From Paenibacillus andongensis (lineage in GTDB: Bacteria > Bacillota > Bacilli > Paenibacillales > NBRC-103111): DNA of 64,000 bases. Each line of letters opens with the position of its first letter. The first letter of the stretch is position 1. The DNA is taken from the NCBI RefSeq assembly GCF_025369935.1, contig NZ_CP104467.1, positions 321,501 through 385,500 of the forward strand, written 5' to 3'. Of the stretch, positions 26,401 to 32,554 are shown one piece after another. Made by a program: the position numbers and the translations under genes. The notes under the pieces were generated by a model. That model had not been told where the DNA came from. It did not search any database and worked only from the letters and a program-made list of their open reading frames with translations.

Positions 26401-26494
26401 CGGTAGTGATTGGGCGAGCGGCGTGAACGCGCTCGCCAAGGGTGGTCGTCGTCGGAGCGACGACGGCGATGGCAGCAAGAAGCGGCGGAGATAA
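23465..26494 (+). CDS. rnr: Ribonuclease R with very long RGG-type tail
   Basis: A 1009-residue 3'-5' exoribonuclease. It has an N-terminal winged helix, then cold-shock domains (from about residue 70), the RNB catalytic domain with DGEDAKDLDDAVNVE (acidic metal-binding site) and FTSPIRRYPDLIIHR, and an S1 domain at about 630-715. From about residue 718 the tail is about 290 residues of Gly, Arg, Ala and Lys, with tandem units around GVGQGRGARGAAE. RNase R usually ends in a much shorter basic tail. It degrades structured RNA and works with SmpB-tmRNA, encoded next door. Start ATG follows AAGGTGAAGAG. Confidence 0.95.
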   Translation: MTTDKEIISLMQEEAYKPMSYKELEKYFGIESANEFKDFIKLLNQLEESGHIVRGGNDRYGVPERMNLVRGKLQAHAKGFGFLIPDDRDHPDVYINAHDLNTAMNGDIVFVKITARSQGGGRLEGEVVRVITRANTQIVGVFQSQETFGFVIADDKRVSRDIFIPQHAFMGAVTGQKVVVKIVNYPEGRSAAEGEIIEILGHKDDPGVDILAIVRKHQLPEAFQEDVLAEADAAPDSITEEEIIGQGRRDLRSKRIVTIDGEDAKDLDDAVNVELLENGNFRLGVHIADVSYYVREGTALDIEAYNRGCSVYLTDRVIPMLPHRLSNGICSLNPRVDRLTMSCEMEFDENLKVVNHEIFTSVIKTSERMTYTNVRKLLTGEAEPDIVEKYAYLMEDFKRMEELAARLRSRRMKRGAIDFDFEESKIIVDSEGKPTDIVKRERSVAEMMIEEFMLAANETVAEHFSWMKVPFLYRVHEDPDSEKLMNFMEFVTNFGYSVKGKGNSVHPRALQALLEEIKGTPEETVLSKIMLRSMKQARYDAQSLGHFGLAAEFYSHFTSPIRRYPDLIIHRVIREVLESGGTLSDKRHEYLSSRMSDIAQQSSERERVAVDAERETEALKKAQYMLDKVGEEFEGIISSVTGFGMFVELDNTVEGLIRLSDLTDDYYNFHERQFALIGERTSKIYRIGDEIKIRVARVNMDEHTIDFELLDMKPRKEGGFSRGGGGGKPPFKGAAGFKGFRGGSNKGKPEKGKGGFADKGKGGYAKNQGAGGGERGKDRAGAGGTGEGKGRAERVGRGGAEGVGQGRGARGAAEGVGQGRGARGAAEGVGQGRGGARGATEGIGQERGAGRAAGGAARRIEAAARADGGAGQGRGEDSGRAEGGVWRAEGGSGQGKSRRGKAGSTPWSEKRGRGGAGRGKAGGPKLSEGGSLSARLESVGAGRTESGVARGESKRGRGGIALGGEAQAGGGSSAERSAGGSDWASGVNALAKGGRRRSDDGDGSKKRRR
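25862..26020 (+). repeat. Four tandem ~39-bp units inside rnr
   Basis: Units begin at 25862, 25901, 25940 and 25982 (39, 39, 42 and 39 bp). Each contains GGAGTAGGTCAAGGGCGTGG or a close variant, encoding repeats of G(V/I)GQ(G/E)RG. Unit length could vary between strains. Confidence 0.85.
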
Positions 26495-26512
26495 TGCCGC
26501 TTCTTGCTTTTC
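26474..26512 (+). terminator. Terminator overlapping the rnr stop
   Basis: AGCAAGAAGCGGC / GCCGCTTCTTGCT perfect 13-bp stem whose left arm encodes the last residues of RNase R, followed by TTTTC. Confidence 0.8.
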
Positions 26513-26589
26513 GGCCATGAACTTGCTACAATAGGATGCACATTGTAGCAGTATTTACCTGCATTGAACGTGCGGGAGGAGGATCTCAC

Positions 26590-27072
26590 GTGGCAACGAA
26601 AAAGGCCGATGGCAAATTGCTCGCCCAGAACAAAAAGGCTTCACACGACTACTTTATTGAAGAAACGTATGAATGCGGTCTTGTCCTGACCGGCACGGAG
26701 ATCAAATCCTTACGGGCAGGTAAAGCAAACATAGGCGATAGCTTTTCGACTATTCGCAATGGCGAAGCATTTGTACACAACATGCATATTAGTCCTTTTG
26801 ATCAAGGCAACCGAAGTAATCCGGAAGATCCAACACGGACGCGGAAGCTGCTCTTAAAAAAGGCGCAGATCGCCAAGATGCTAGGGCAGGCAAAGCAAGA
26901 AGGTTACACCCTCGTTCCACTGAAGGTGTATATCCGAAATGGTTACGCCAAGCTTTTGGTCGGCATAGGCAAAGGGAAGAAGCAGTTCGACAAGCGTGAA
27001 TCCGCAGCGAAAAAGGATGCACAGCGAGACATTCAACGTGCTCTGCGTGAGAAGCAGAAGATTGCCAGATAG
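26590..27072 (+). CDS. smpB: SsrA-binding protein SmpB
   Basis: A 160-residue protein with [33 protein letters not shown] and the basic tail [17 protein letters not shown]. It carries tmRNA to stalled ribosomes. GTG at 26590 follows GGAGGAGGA and gives the family's usual N-terminus ([20 protein letters not shown]); the longer frame from 26536 has no ribosome site. The tmRNA gene lies 167 bp downstream. Confidence 0.95.
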   Translation: MATKKADGKLLAQNKKASHDYFIEETYECGLVLTGTEIKSLRAGKANIGDSFSTIRNGEAFVHNMHISPFDQGNRSNPEDPTRTRKLLLKKAQIAKMLGQAKQEGYTLVPLKVYIRNGYAKLLVGIGKGKKQFDKRESAAKKDAQRDIQRALREKQKIAR

Positions 27073-27145
27073 GTGTTCAGCCCATACTGGAAGGCAGCTC
27101 CTCGACTTCCATGAACCTAGTCGTTCATTTTTCATCCGTATGTGT

Positions 27146-27151
27146 TATACT
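27146..27151 (+). promoter_or_regulatory. Probable -10 of the ssrA promoter
   Basis: TATACT preceded by TGT (extended -10). A start near 27158 would give a precursor with about 80 nt of 5' leader before the mature tmRNA end. No clear -35 was seen. Confidence 0.4.
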
Positions 27152-27239
27152 AATTTAGCAGCAAAGATTTGAAAGCAATTTGGCTCAACTGCACGTCTTT
27201 TACCTTCACCGTCTATGATGACGGCAACGAAGGCAATCC

Positions 27240-27600
27240 GGGGGTGTTCTTGGATTCGACGGGGATAGTTTGGGCACGGGTTGCGGGTAGTGGGGCCGCG
27301 TCCACTATAAAACGCTAAAGCCTATTAAATGGCAAACAAACACAACCTTACGCTTTAGCAGCTTAATAACCTGTTAGCGTGCTCCTCCTCAGCATCGCCC
27401 ATGTGACTGGGATAGGGGCTCAACTATAGTGGGATACGACGTTCGGTCTCCGCCTGGGGTCGACGTAAGAAGATAATCAGGCTGACCCAACGCATAGCCG
27501 GTTACGGGGCGCTGCTCGGGTGACATCAAAACTGTGACTACACCCGTAGATGCCTGTGTTGCGATATTTTCGGACAGGGGTTCGACTCCCCTCACCTCCA
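27240..27600 (+). ncRNA. ssrA: tmRNA (transfer-messenger RNA)
   Basis: The 5' end GGGGGTG (27240-27246) pairs over 7 bp with CACCTCC (27593-27599), followed by discriminator A; CCA is not encoded. TGGATTCGACGGGG is the conserved 5' tRNA-like domain and GGGTTCGACTCCC forms the T-arm. The reading frame at 27331-27363 encodes the tag GKQTQPYALAA (an added Ala precedes it) and ends in tandem TAA codons. It rescues stalled ribosomes and marks the nascent chain for proteolysis. The 3' end is repeated downstream (see the repeat entries). Confidence 0.95.
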
Positions 27601-27603
27601 TAC
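27577..27603 (+). repeat. tmRNA 3'-end repeat, copy 1 (in ssrA)
   Basis: GGGGTTCGACTCCCCTCACC followed by TCCATAC: the T-arm and acceptor of ssrA plus four bases. It recurs at 28352-28378 with one mismatch, and in shorter form at 31292-31310. Integrases commonly use the tmRNA 3' end as attachment site. Confidence 0.75.
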
Positions 27604-27604
27604 T

Positions 27605-27632
27605 AAAAACCCGCTCCCAGAGCGGGTTTTCG
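27605..27632 (+). terminator. Terminator after ssrA
   Basis: AAAACCCGCTC / GAGCGGGTTTT stem with a 4-nt loop (CCAG). Confidence 0.85.
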
Positions 27633-27786
27633 CCTTCTTAAGAGTGAAATTGCAGACTAAATGTAGACATCATATGGCGACCCAAACTCATTTACAGTAG
27701 CTCGTCTCCAACTTACATAACCACGTATATAAACATTAATTTGTCTGTGGTTATTGTCTAAATAAAGCCTTGGGAGGCGATTGAAT

Positions 27787-28221
27787 ATGATAACAGTGCT
27801 CAATGTGGATGGTCAGAAACTAACCCCATGTGTGCTTGACCGGGCTTGGCGGGAAGTTAACCGAGCTCGTGCCGTCTGGATCGACGAGCAGACAATCCAA
27901 TTACTTTACAACCCATTTTCATTTCGAGACTATCGAAAAACTGCATTAAAACGGGATAAATACACATGTTTGTGGTGCGGACGTCCCGCAACGACGGTAG
28001 ATCATATTGTCCCCTCAAGCAAAGGCGGCTCAGATCTTCCCCAAAACTTACTCGCTGCTTGCATGGAATGCAACACGAAACGAGGAAACCGTTCAGCGTT
28101 TTCATATTTTATAGAAAAAGTATTTTCCGTGCCGAATCTTATAAAGCTTTCTTACCGCATCATTAAAGCTAAACATAATCATCGTCAAACGAACCGATGT
28201 AAGTACTCATTCACCGCCTGA
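27787..28221 (+). CDS. HNH endonuclease
   Basis: A 144-residue protein with the HNH nuclease fold: CLWC at about 60-63, VDHIVPSSKGG with catalytic DH, LPQNLLAACMECNTKRG supplying Asn, the second Cys pair and the terminal His/Asn region. ATG 27787 is 9 nt from GGGAGG; TTG 27781 is too close. Small HNH proteins of this kind occur in mobile elements and in bacterial chromosomes. It is the only gene between two copies of the tmRNA 3'-end repeat. Confidence 0.8.
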   Translation: MITVLNVDGQKLTPCVLDRAWREVNRARAVWIDEQTIQLLYNPFSFRDYRKTALKRDKYTCLWCGRPATTVDHIVPSSKGGSDLPQNLLAACMECNTKRGNRSAFSYFIEKVFSVPNLIKLSYRIIKAKHNHRQTNRCKYSFTA

Positions 28222-28351
28222 AGGTGGTTTTTATCTTTATAGGGGTCCAAACGGAATAGTTGTGTCCCCATTGGAGGGGAGGGATTTTGATGCGTTGGTT
28301 TTTTTGCAGACACCGTTAAGCTGGATGCAAGTACATGCAAATTTATGTATC

Positions 28352-28378
28352 GGGGTTCAACTCCCCTCACCTCCATAC
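28352..28378 (+). repeat. tmRNA 3'-end repeat, copy 2
   Basis: GGGGTTCAACTCCCCTCACC followed by TCCATAC, identical to the ssrA 3' end except G to A in the T-loop. It lies 775 bp downstream of copy 1, with the HNH gene between. It is followed by ACAAATGAAAGAAGCACC, which resembles the flank of the third copy. Confidence 0.75.
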
Positions 28379-28386
28379 AAATGAAA

Positions 28387-28413
28387 GAAGCACCTCGATC
28401 AGGGTGCTTTTTT
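28387..28413 (+). terminator. Terminator
   Basis: AAGCACC...GGGTGCTTTTTT hairpin directly after repeat copy 2. Confidence 0.75.
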
Positions 28414-28420
28414 CTTTAAA

Positions 28421-28664
28421 CAGAATTTATATGTTCTGGGCTTGAGCGAACTTTAACGAGAAGACGTCACTGTTTGTTTGGTAAACCTGCAATTGTACAT
28501 GCTTTTTTTCTTTAAATAACTCATATTCGTAAATTCCTGCAATCGTGCAGGCTTTTTCGGTCTTTTTTAAATTCAGGTTGGAAAAGCTAAAAATTCCTGC
28601 ATAGTAGCAGGCTTTTCCACTTCTGAAACGATTTTAGTAAAATAGCTGCACTTTCGCAGTTATT
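28421..28664 (+). repeat. Dispersed repeat with four spaced hairpins, intact copy
   Basis: Four short palindromes built on CTGCA...TGCAG lie about every 50-60 bp: 28486-28502, 28536-28551 (CCTGC-AATCGT-GCAGG), 28596-28611 (CCTGC-ATAGTA-GCAGG) and 28646-28659 (CTGC-ACTTTC-GCAG). The first three are followed by GCTTTT. The reverse complement matches 52971-54625 once the IS there is removed, including the sequences between hairpins. Confidence 0.8.
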
Positions 28665-28945
28665 TTAGGCGGTTGAATAATAGTTCTCACCAAACACTGG
28701 TGAAGCCTTAAGGTATTCAGCTGCTAAAACACTAAAAGTTCCATGTAGTCCGACGAATTGAAAGGCTTCGACAGCAAGTGAAATGGACATTATAGTATGA
28801 AACATTGGCACTTTCGAGCCGCAGAAGAACATTTACCAATATCTATATCGACATTTTTCGAGAACATATGATATTATGTAATTCTTGATAAAGTGGTAAC
28901 GTGCTAAAGTCATTGATACAAAAGGTAAAGGTGGAGTTGGAGTTT

Positions 28946-29725
28946 ATGAAACGATTGGCAACGATGGTATTAGTAATCACGACGGCAATTTCTCTAATTA
29001 CAGGATGCTCGAGTCCAAAAGGTAACGCAGGTGACGCGAAAAAGATAGTGATCGGTATTGATGATAAATTTGCGCCGATGGGATTCCGAGATGAGAAGAA
29101 TGAGATTGTCGGTTTTGATATCGACTATGCGAAAGCAGCTGCTGAAAAAATGGGGACAACAGCAGTTTTTCAACCGATTGACTGGACAACCAAAGAATCC
29201 GAGCTGAACAGCGGCAGGATTGATCTCATTTGGAACGGATATACGATTACGGACGAGCGTAAAGGCAAAGTACTTTTTACCAAACCTTATTTGAAAAATG
29301 CGCAGGTGGCTGTCACGCTGGCTAAATCCAATTTCACCAAGCTGGATGATCTGACTGGTAAAGTTGTAGGGCTTCAATCCCTCTCTTCGGCTGCTGACGC
29401 ATTGAACGAAAGTCCGTTAAAATCCAAAGTCAAGACCGTAACGGAGTATGCCGATAATGTTCTAGCGCTAAACGATTTGAAGATTGGCCGCATCGATGCG
29501 GTGATCATTGATGAAGTTGTTATTAAGTACTACATGTCCAAAGAAAAGGGAAGCTTCAAGCTGCTTGGTGAATCGTTAGCTCCTGAAGAATACGGGATTG
29601 GCGTGAAGAAAGGCAACGAGGCACTGCTTCAAAAGCTGCAAAAAGCGCTTGATGAGATAAATCAAGACGGCACCGCTGCTAAAATTTCGCAAAAGTGGTT
29701 TGGTGAAGATAAAGTATTGAAGTAA
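28946..29725 (+). CDS. Amino-acid ABC transporter substrate-binding lipoprotein
   Basis: A 259-residue family-3 solute-binding protein. ATG 28946, behind GGTGGAG, gives a signal peptide ending in lipobox LITGC. KKIVIGIDDKFAPMGF, GFDIDYAKAAAEKMG, LNSGRIDLIWNG and YGIGVKKGNEAL are typical of polar-amino-acid receptors. It would be lipid-anchored outside and deliver an amino acid (perhaps glutamine, cystine or a basic residue; not decidable) to the permease and ATPase encoded downstream. Confidence 0.88.
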   Translation: MKRLATMVLVITTAISLITGCSSPKGNAGDAKKIVIGIDDKFAPMGFRDEKNEIVGFDIDYAKAAAEKMGTTAVFQPIDWTTKESELNSGRIDLIWNGYTITDERKGKVLFTKPYLKNAQVAVTLAKSNFTKLDDLTGKVVGLQSLSSAADALNESPLKSKVKTVTEYADNVLALNDLKIGRIDAVIIDEVVIKYYMSKEKGSFKLLGESLAPEEYGIGVKKGNEALLQKLQKALDEINQDGTAAKISQKWFGEDKVLK

Positions 29726-29749
29726 ACGTAATCGAAGAAGATATGGCAA

Positions 29750-29786
29750 AATCGGATTTCTTTTTGGGAAATCCCGTTTTTGTTTT
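29750..29786 (+). terminator. Intra-operon hairpin between receptor and permease genes
   Basis: AATCGGATTTC / GGAAATCCCGTT imperfect stem followed by TTTGTTTTTGG. It probably attenuates transcription so that the receptor is made in excess over the membrane components. Confidence 0.6.
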
Positions 29787-29801
29787 TGGAGGTATTGTTT
29801 G

Positions 29802-30461
29802 ATGTCATCTGATTATTTCACTTCGATGGTCATCCCTATGCTGGAAGGGGCCCAAATGACGGTCCTTTTATTTTTAATTGCCATTGTGGTGTCTATCCCT
29901 TTGGGTTTTGTCCTTACATTGGCGGTAAAAAGCAGTAACCGACCGATTTCGTCGCTCGCTAATACGTATATATATATCATGCGCGGAACGCCGCTGTTGC
30001 TGCAATTGCTCGTGATTTGCTTCGGACTTCCCATGCTGCCGGGGATCGGACAATATTTGGTGCTGGACCGATTTACCGCTGCCTGTTTAGGTTTTATTCT
30101 GAACTATGCGGCTTATTTTGCCGAAATTTTTAGAGGCGGCTTGCTTGCGATTGATAAAGGCCAATATGAGGCTTCACAGGTTCTAGGTTTTAGCAAGTGG
30201 CAGACTATGCTGCGAATTATCATGCCTCAAATGTTTCGAGTCGTCTTGCCTGCAGTATCCAATGAGTCGATTACGCTGATTAAAGATACCGCGCTGCTAT
30301 ATGCTGTTGCAGTTCCGGAATTGCTTCATTTTGCCCAGACAGCGGTCAATCGTGACTTCACCATCATGCCTTTCTTTATCGCGGGCATTATTTATTTGGT
30401 CATGACACTTCTGCTAACTGTGTTTTTTAAATGGCTGGAGCGAAGATTTAAATTTGAATAA
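29802..30461 (+). CDS. Amino-acid ABC transporter permease
   Basis: A 219-residue HisM/GlnP-type permease with about five membrane segments. The N-terminal [20 protein letters not shown], the [10 protein letters not shown] motif and the EAA loop ([20 protein letters not shown]) are diagnostic. ATG 29802 is 9 nt from GGAGG. The ATPase gene follows at a few bases' distance. Confidence 0.9.
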   Translation: MSSDYFTSMVIPMLEGAQMTVLLFLIAIVVSIPLGFVLTLAVKSSNRPISSLANTYIYIMRGTPLLLQLLVICFGLPMLPGIGQYLVLDRFTAACLGFILNYAAYFAEIFRGGLLAIDKGQYEASQVLGFSKWQTMLRIIMPQMFRVVLPAVSNESITLIKDTALLYAVAVPELLHFAQTAVNRDFTIMPFFIAGIIYLVMTLLLTVFFKWLERRFKFE

Positions 30462-30475
30462 AAGGGATGGCGCGT

Positions 30476-31246
30476 GTGGCAATCATTGAAGTAGCTAACC
30501 TAAGTAAGTCATTTGGCGAGTTGAACGTGCTGAAGCAAATGACGTTTCAAGTGGAAAAGAAAGATGTTGTTGCAGTCATTGGTCCTTCGGGTTCCGGCAA
30601 AAGTACAATGCTCCGAAGTCTTATTCATCTTGAGCAGATTAATGGCGGCACGATTCACATAGCAGGAGAGGGCTTGGTCAAAGATGGAATTTACGCCAAA
30701 CCCTCTGAAATCAAACGGATCACCTCCAAGATGGGCATGGTGTTCCAACATTTTAACTTGTATCCTCATCTTACTGTGAGAGAGAATTTGGAGCTCGCTC
30801 CGCGAATCGTTAAAGGTGAGCCGATTGCGGAATTTCGAAAGCGGAGCTTGGAATTATTGGAAAAGGTTGGACTCTCCGCGAAGGCATCGGATTATCCGGC
30901 TAAGCTTTCCGGGGGCCAGAAGCAGAGGGTCGCGATTGCCCGAGCATTAATGATGAATCCTGAAATCCTATTGTTCGATGAACCTACCTCCGCCCTCGAC
31001 CCTGAATTGACGGGAGAGGTGATGCAGGTGATGAAGAACCTCGCAGAGGAACACATGACGATGATTGTCGTGACTCATGAAATGGGCTTCGCCAGAGAAG
31101 TAGCGAATCGGGTCATGTTTATCGATAAAGGAGAAATCGTCGAATCCGGCCATCCGCAGCAGCTTTTTACAAATCCGAAGTTCGACCGGACGAAAGCTTT
31201 CTTGAATGTTGGCTTGCCCAGCAGTGATGGGGAAAAGGTTGAATGA
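30476..31246 (+). CDS. Amino-acid ABC transporter ATPase
   Basis: A 256-residue GlnQ/HisP-type ATPase with Walker [11 protein letters not shown]-loop [13 protein letters not shown], signature LSGGQKQR, Walker [15 protein letters not shown] and switch [12 protein letters not shown] at 30476 is preferred, since AAAGGGA lies 8 nt before it and overlaps the in-frame ATG at 30467. It powers import of the amino acid bound by the lipoprotein. Confidence 0.92.
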   Translation: MAIIEVANLSKSFGELNVLKQMTFQVEKKDVVAVIGPSGSGKSTMLRSLIHLEQINGGTIHIAGEGLVKDGIYAKPSEIKRITSKMGMVFQHFNLYPHLTVRENLELAPRIVKGEPIAEFRKRSLELLEKVGLSAKASDYPAKLSGGQKQRVAIARALMMNPEILLFDEPTSALDPELTGEVMQVMKNLAEEHMTMIVVTHEMGFAREVANRVMFIDKGEIVESGHPQQLFTNPKFDRTKAFLNVGLPSSDGEKVE

Positions 31247-31291
31247 TCTTAGCCTGATATGACGGCGAAATATGGATTTCCCATACCATGG

Positions 31292-31310
31292 CCCACCTCC
31301 ATACAATGAA
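31292..31310 (+). repeat. tmRNA 3'-end repeat, short copy 3
   Basis: CCCACCTCCATACAATGAA shares the acceptor end and downstream bases with copy 2 (CACCTCCATACAAATGAA) but lacks the T-arm. Both are followed by a GCACC/GGGTGC terminator. The amino-acid ABC operon lies between copies 2 and 3. Confidence 0.6.
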
Positions 31311-31336
31311 GAGGCACCCGAGAGGGTGCTTTTTTC
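31309..31336 (+). terminator. Terminator
   Basis: GGCACCC-GAGA-GGGTGCTTTTTT hairpin after the amino-acid ABC operon and repeat copy 3. Confidence 0.8.
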
Positions 31337-31549
31337 ATTTGGGAAATTCGATTTGATGTCAACGCGCAGGCTTCTTTATTTTTGATTTGTTCCTCATATA
31401 GGTTCGAAAGAGAGCTTGCAGAAGAAGATATCCAAACGTGGATGAATTGTTATGAACTGAATTACATTGAATTGAGCGAAAAGCACAAAAATATTCACTC
31501 TTTTTGTCGAAGGTACCTCTGCCTGTTATCTAATACAGGTATCATTTCA

Positions 31550-31939
31550 TTAACAGAAGCAATCAGGAATTGAGGACTGCTGGTCTGTTGTTTGTCCAGT
31601 TAACTGTTCTGGATGATCATCGAATGCTATTAAGGCATGTGTCGCATGGCTGAGAATAGCCCCTGCTCGCGTCGAAGTAGCAATTAAAATTGCTTCTAAG
31701 ATTTCTTCTTTCGTACCACCTAGCTCTTTGCACTTTTTTACATGCACATCAATACAGTAGGGACAACCCGTCACGTGAGCAACAGCCACAGCAATTAGTT
31801 CTTTCATCTTTAAAGGTATGGCCTCTGTAGAATGAAAGACGTCCCGTTCAAAGGACAAAAAAGAAGCTGCAGCTTGAGGGGCGAGCTTTATGAGCTCAGG
31901 AATTCGTTCGAGATTCGAGCGGTCGTAATAATGATTCAT
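31550..31939 (-). CDS. Carboxymuconolactone decarboxylase/AhpD-family protein
   Basis: A 129-residue protein with the AhpD-type active site GCPYCIDVHVKKCKELGG (CxxC plus conserved His) and KMKELIAVAVAHV. These proteins act as alkylhydroperoxidase-like thiol reductants or related decarboxylases. The C-terminal 20 residues are polar and end PDCFC, probably not part of the fold. Monocistronic; the physiological substrate is unknown. Confidence 0.85.
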   Translation of the reverse strand: MNHYYDRSNLERIPELIKLAPQAAASFLSFERDVFHSTEAIPLKMKELIAVAVAHVTGCPYCIDVHVKKCKELGGTKEEILEAILIATSTRAGAILSHATHALIAFDDHPEQLTGQTTDQQSSIPDCFC

Positions 31940-32045
31940 GGTTAACCTCCCACAAAATTTTAATGGATCTATAATTAATTTTATAGGGAGTCGAATCGAT
32001 CTTCAGTGACATAGTCACAAAAAAGACTAGTTTCAGTTTCATAAA

Positions 32046-32074
32046 TGAAAAAGCACCCAAGAGGGTGCTTTTAT
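32046..32074 (-). terminator. Bidirectional terminator
   Basis: AAAAAGCACCC-AAGA-GGGTGCTTTT hairpin, downstream of the small secreted protein gene on the minus strand. Confidence 0.75.
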
Positions 32075-32132
32075 AAACTCGTGGCAAGCTTATGTTTAAT
32101 TCTACTCTAGGTTGAGAAATTATAATTGGTCA

Positions 32133-32306
32133 TTAAGGATTGGCTATGATTTTACCGTTTTGCCACTCAAACTCATATTCAAATTGTTCGGTAGAGCTAT
32201 AAAATTCTGGTGAGTACGGACGAACAATATGACTCTCTGATGCACTGACACCTAAAGCAGAAAAGGTTAACATACAGGCAAATGCAAGGATTATTTTGGC
32301 TGTCAT
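32133..32306 (-). CDS. Small secreted protein (57 residues)
   Basis: ATG 32306 follows GGAGG by 9 nt. Residues 1-22 form a signal peptide ending GVSASES, and the mature part is acidic and aromatic (SSTEQFEYEFEWQNGKII). No family recognised. It lies alone between two divergent promoters; the ribosome site and signal peptide support it. Confidence 0.55.
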   Translation of the reverse strand: MTAKIILAFACMLTFSALGVSASESHIVRPYSPEFYSSTEQFEYEFEWQNGKIIANP

Positions 32307-32554
32307 ATTTCGATGCCTCCACCACAATAAGATAACTCCATTGTAGGACACATTTGTAAGTGGAGTATTATCACTAAGTAAATACCTTGTTTACAAAAAG
32401 GGAGAGTTTCATGGATTTGAACTATCGTGGCAATCCTCCATATATCTACCGATAAAGCAATTAGTAGTGTCGTAGAATCCTATCTTATATGATATAGTTA
32501 CATAATTAGGATGATTATGGAAATATCATAGAGAATAACGGAGTGGTGGTTGAT

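Larger units (their letters stand above)
28222..28945. other. Gene-free region with repeat copy, hairpins and promoter of the amino-acid ABC operon
   Basis: Beyond the attachment-like repeat and terminator, the stretch is dominated by the ~245-bp hairpin repeat at 28421-28664. The remaining 280 bp to the lipoprotein start hold no reading frame that could be supported and no clear promoter boxes. Confidence 0.5.

Noticed and set aside
25241..26589. Long antisense frames opposite the rnr tail
   Set aside because: They arise from the GC-rich repetitive Gly/Arg codons; no ribosome site and only low-complexity protein.
27389..28376. Minus-strand frames starting MEVRGVEP at 27601 and 28376
   Set aside because: They are the reverse complement of the tmRNA 3' end and its duplicate; this N-terminus is a frequent false call at tRNA/tmRNA ends.
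28486..28659. Regularly spaced palindromes as a CRISPR array
   Set aside because: Only short palindromic cores repeat, the spacers are shared between the two copies, and there are no cas genes.
31382..31573. 63-codon plus-strand frame after the ABC operon
   Set aside because: No ribosome site or recognised domain, and it overlaps the 3' end of the AhpD-type gene on the other strand.
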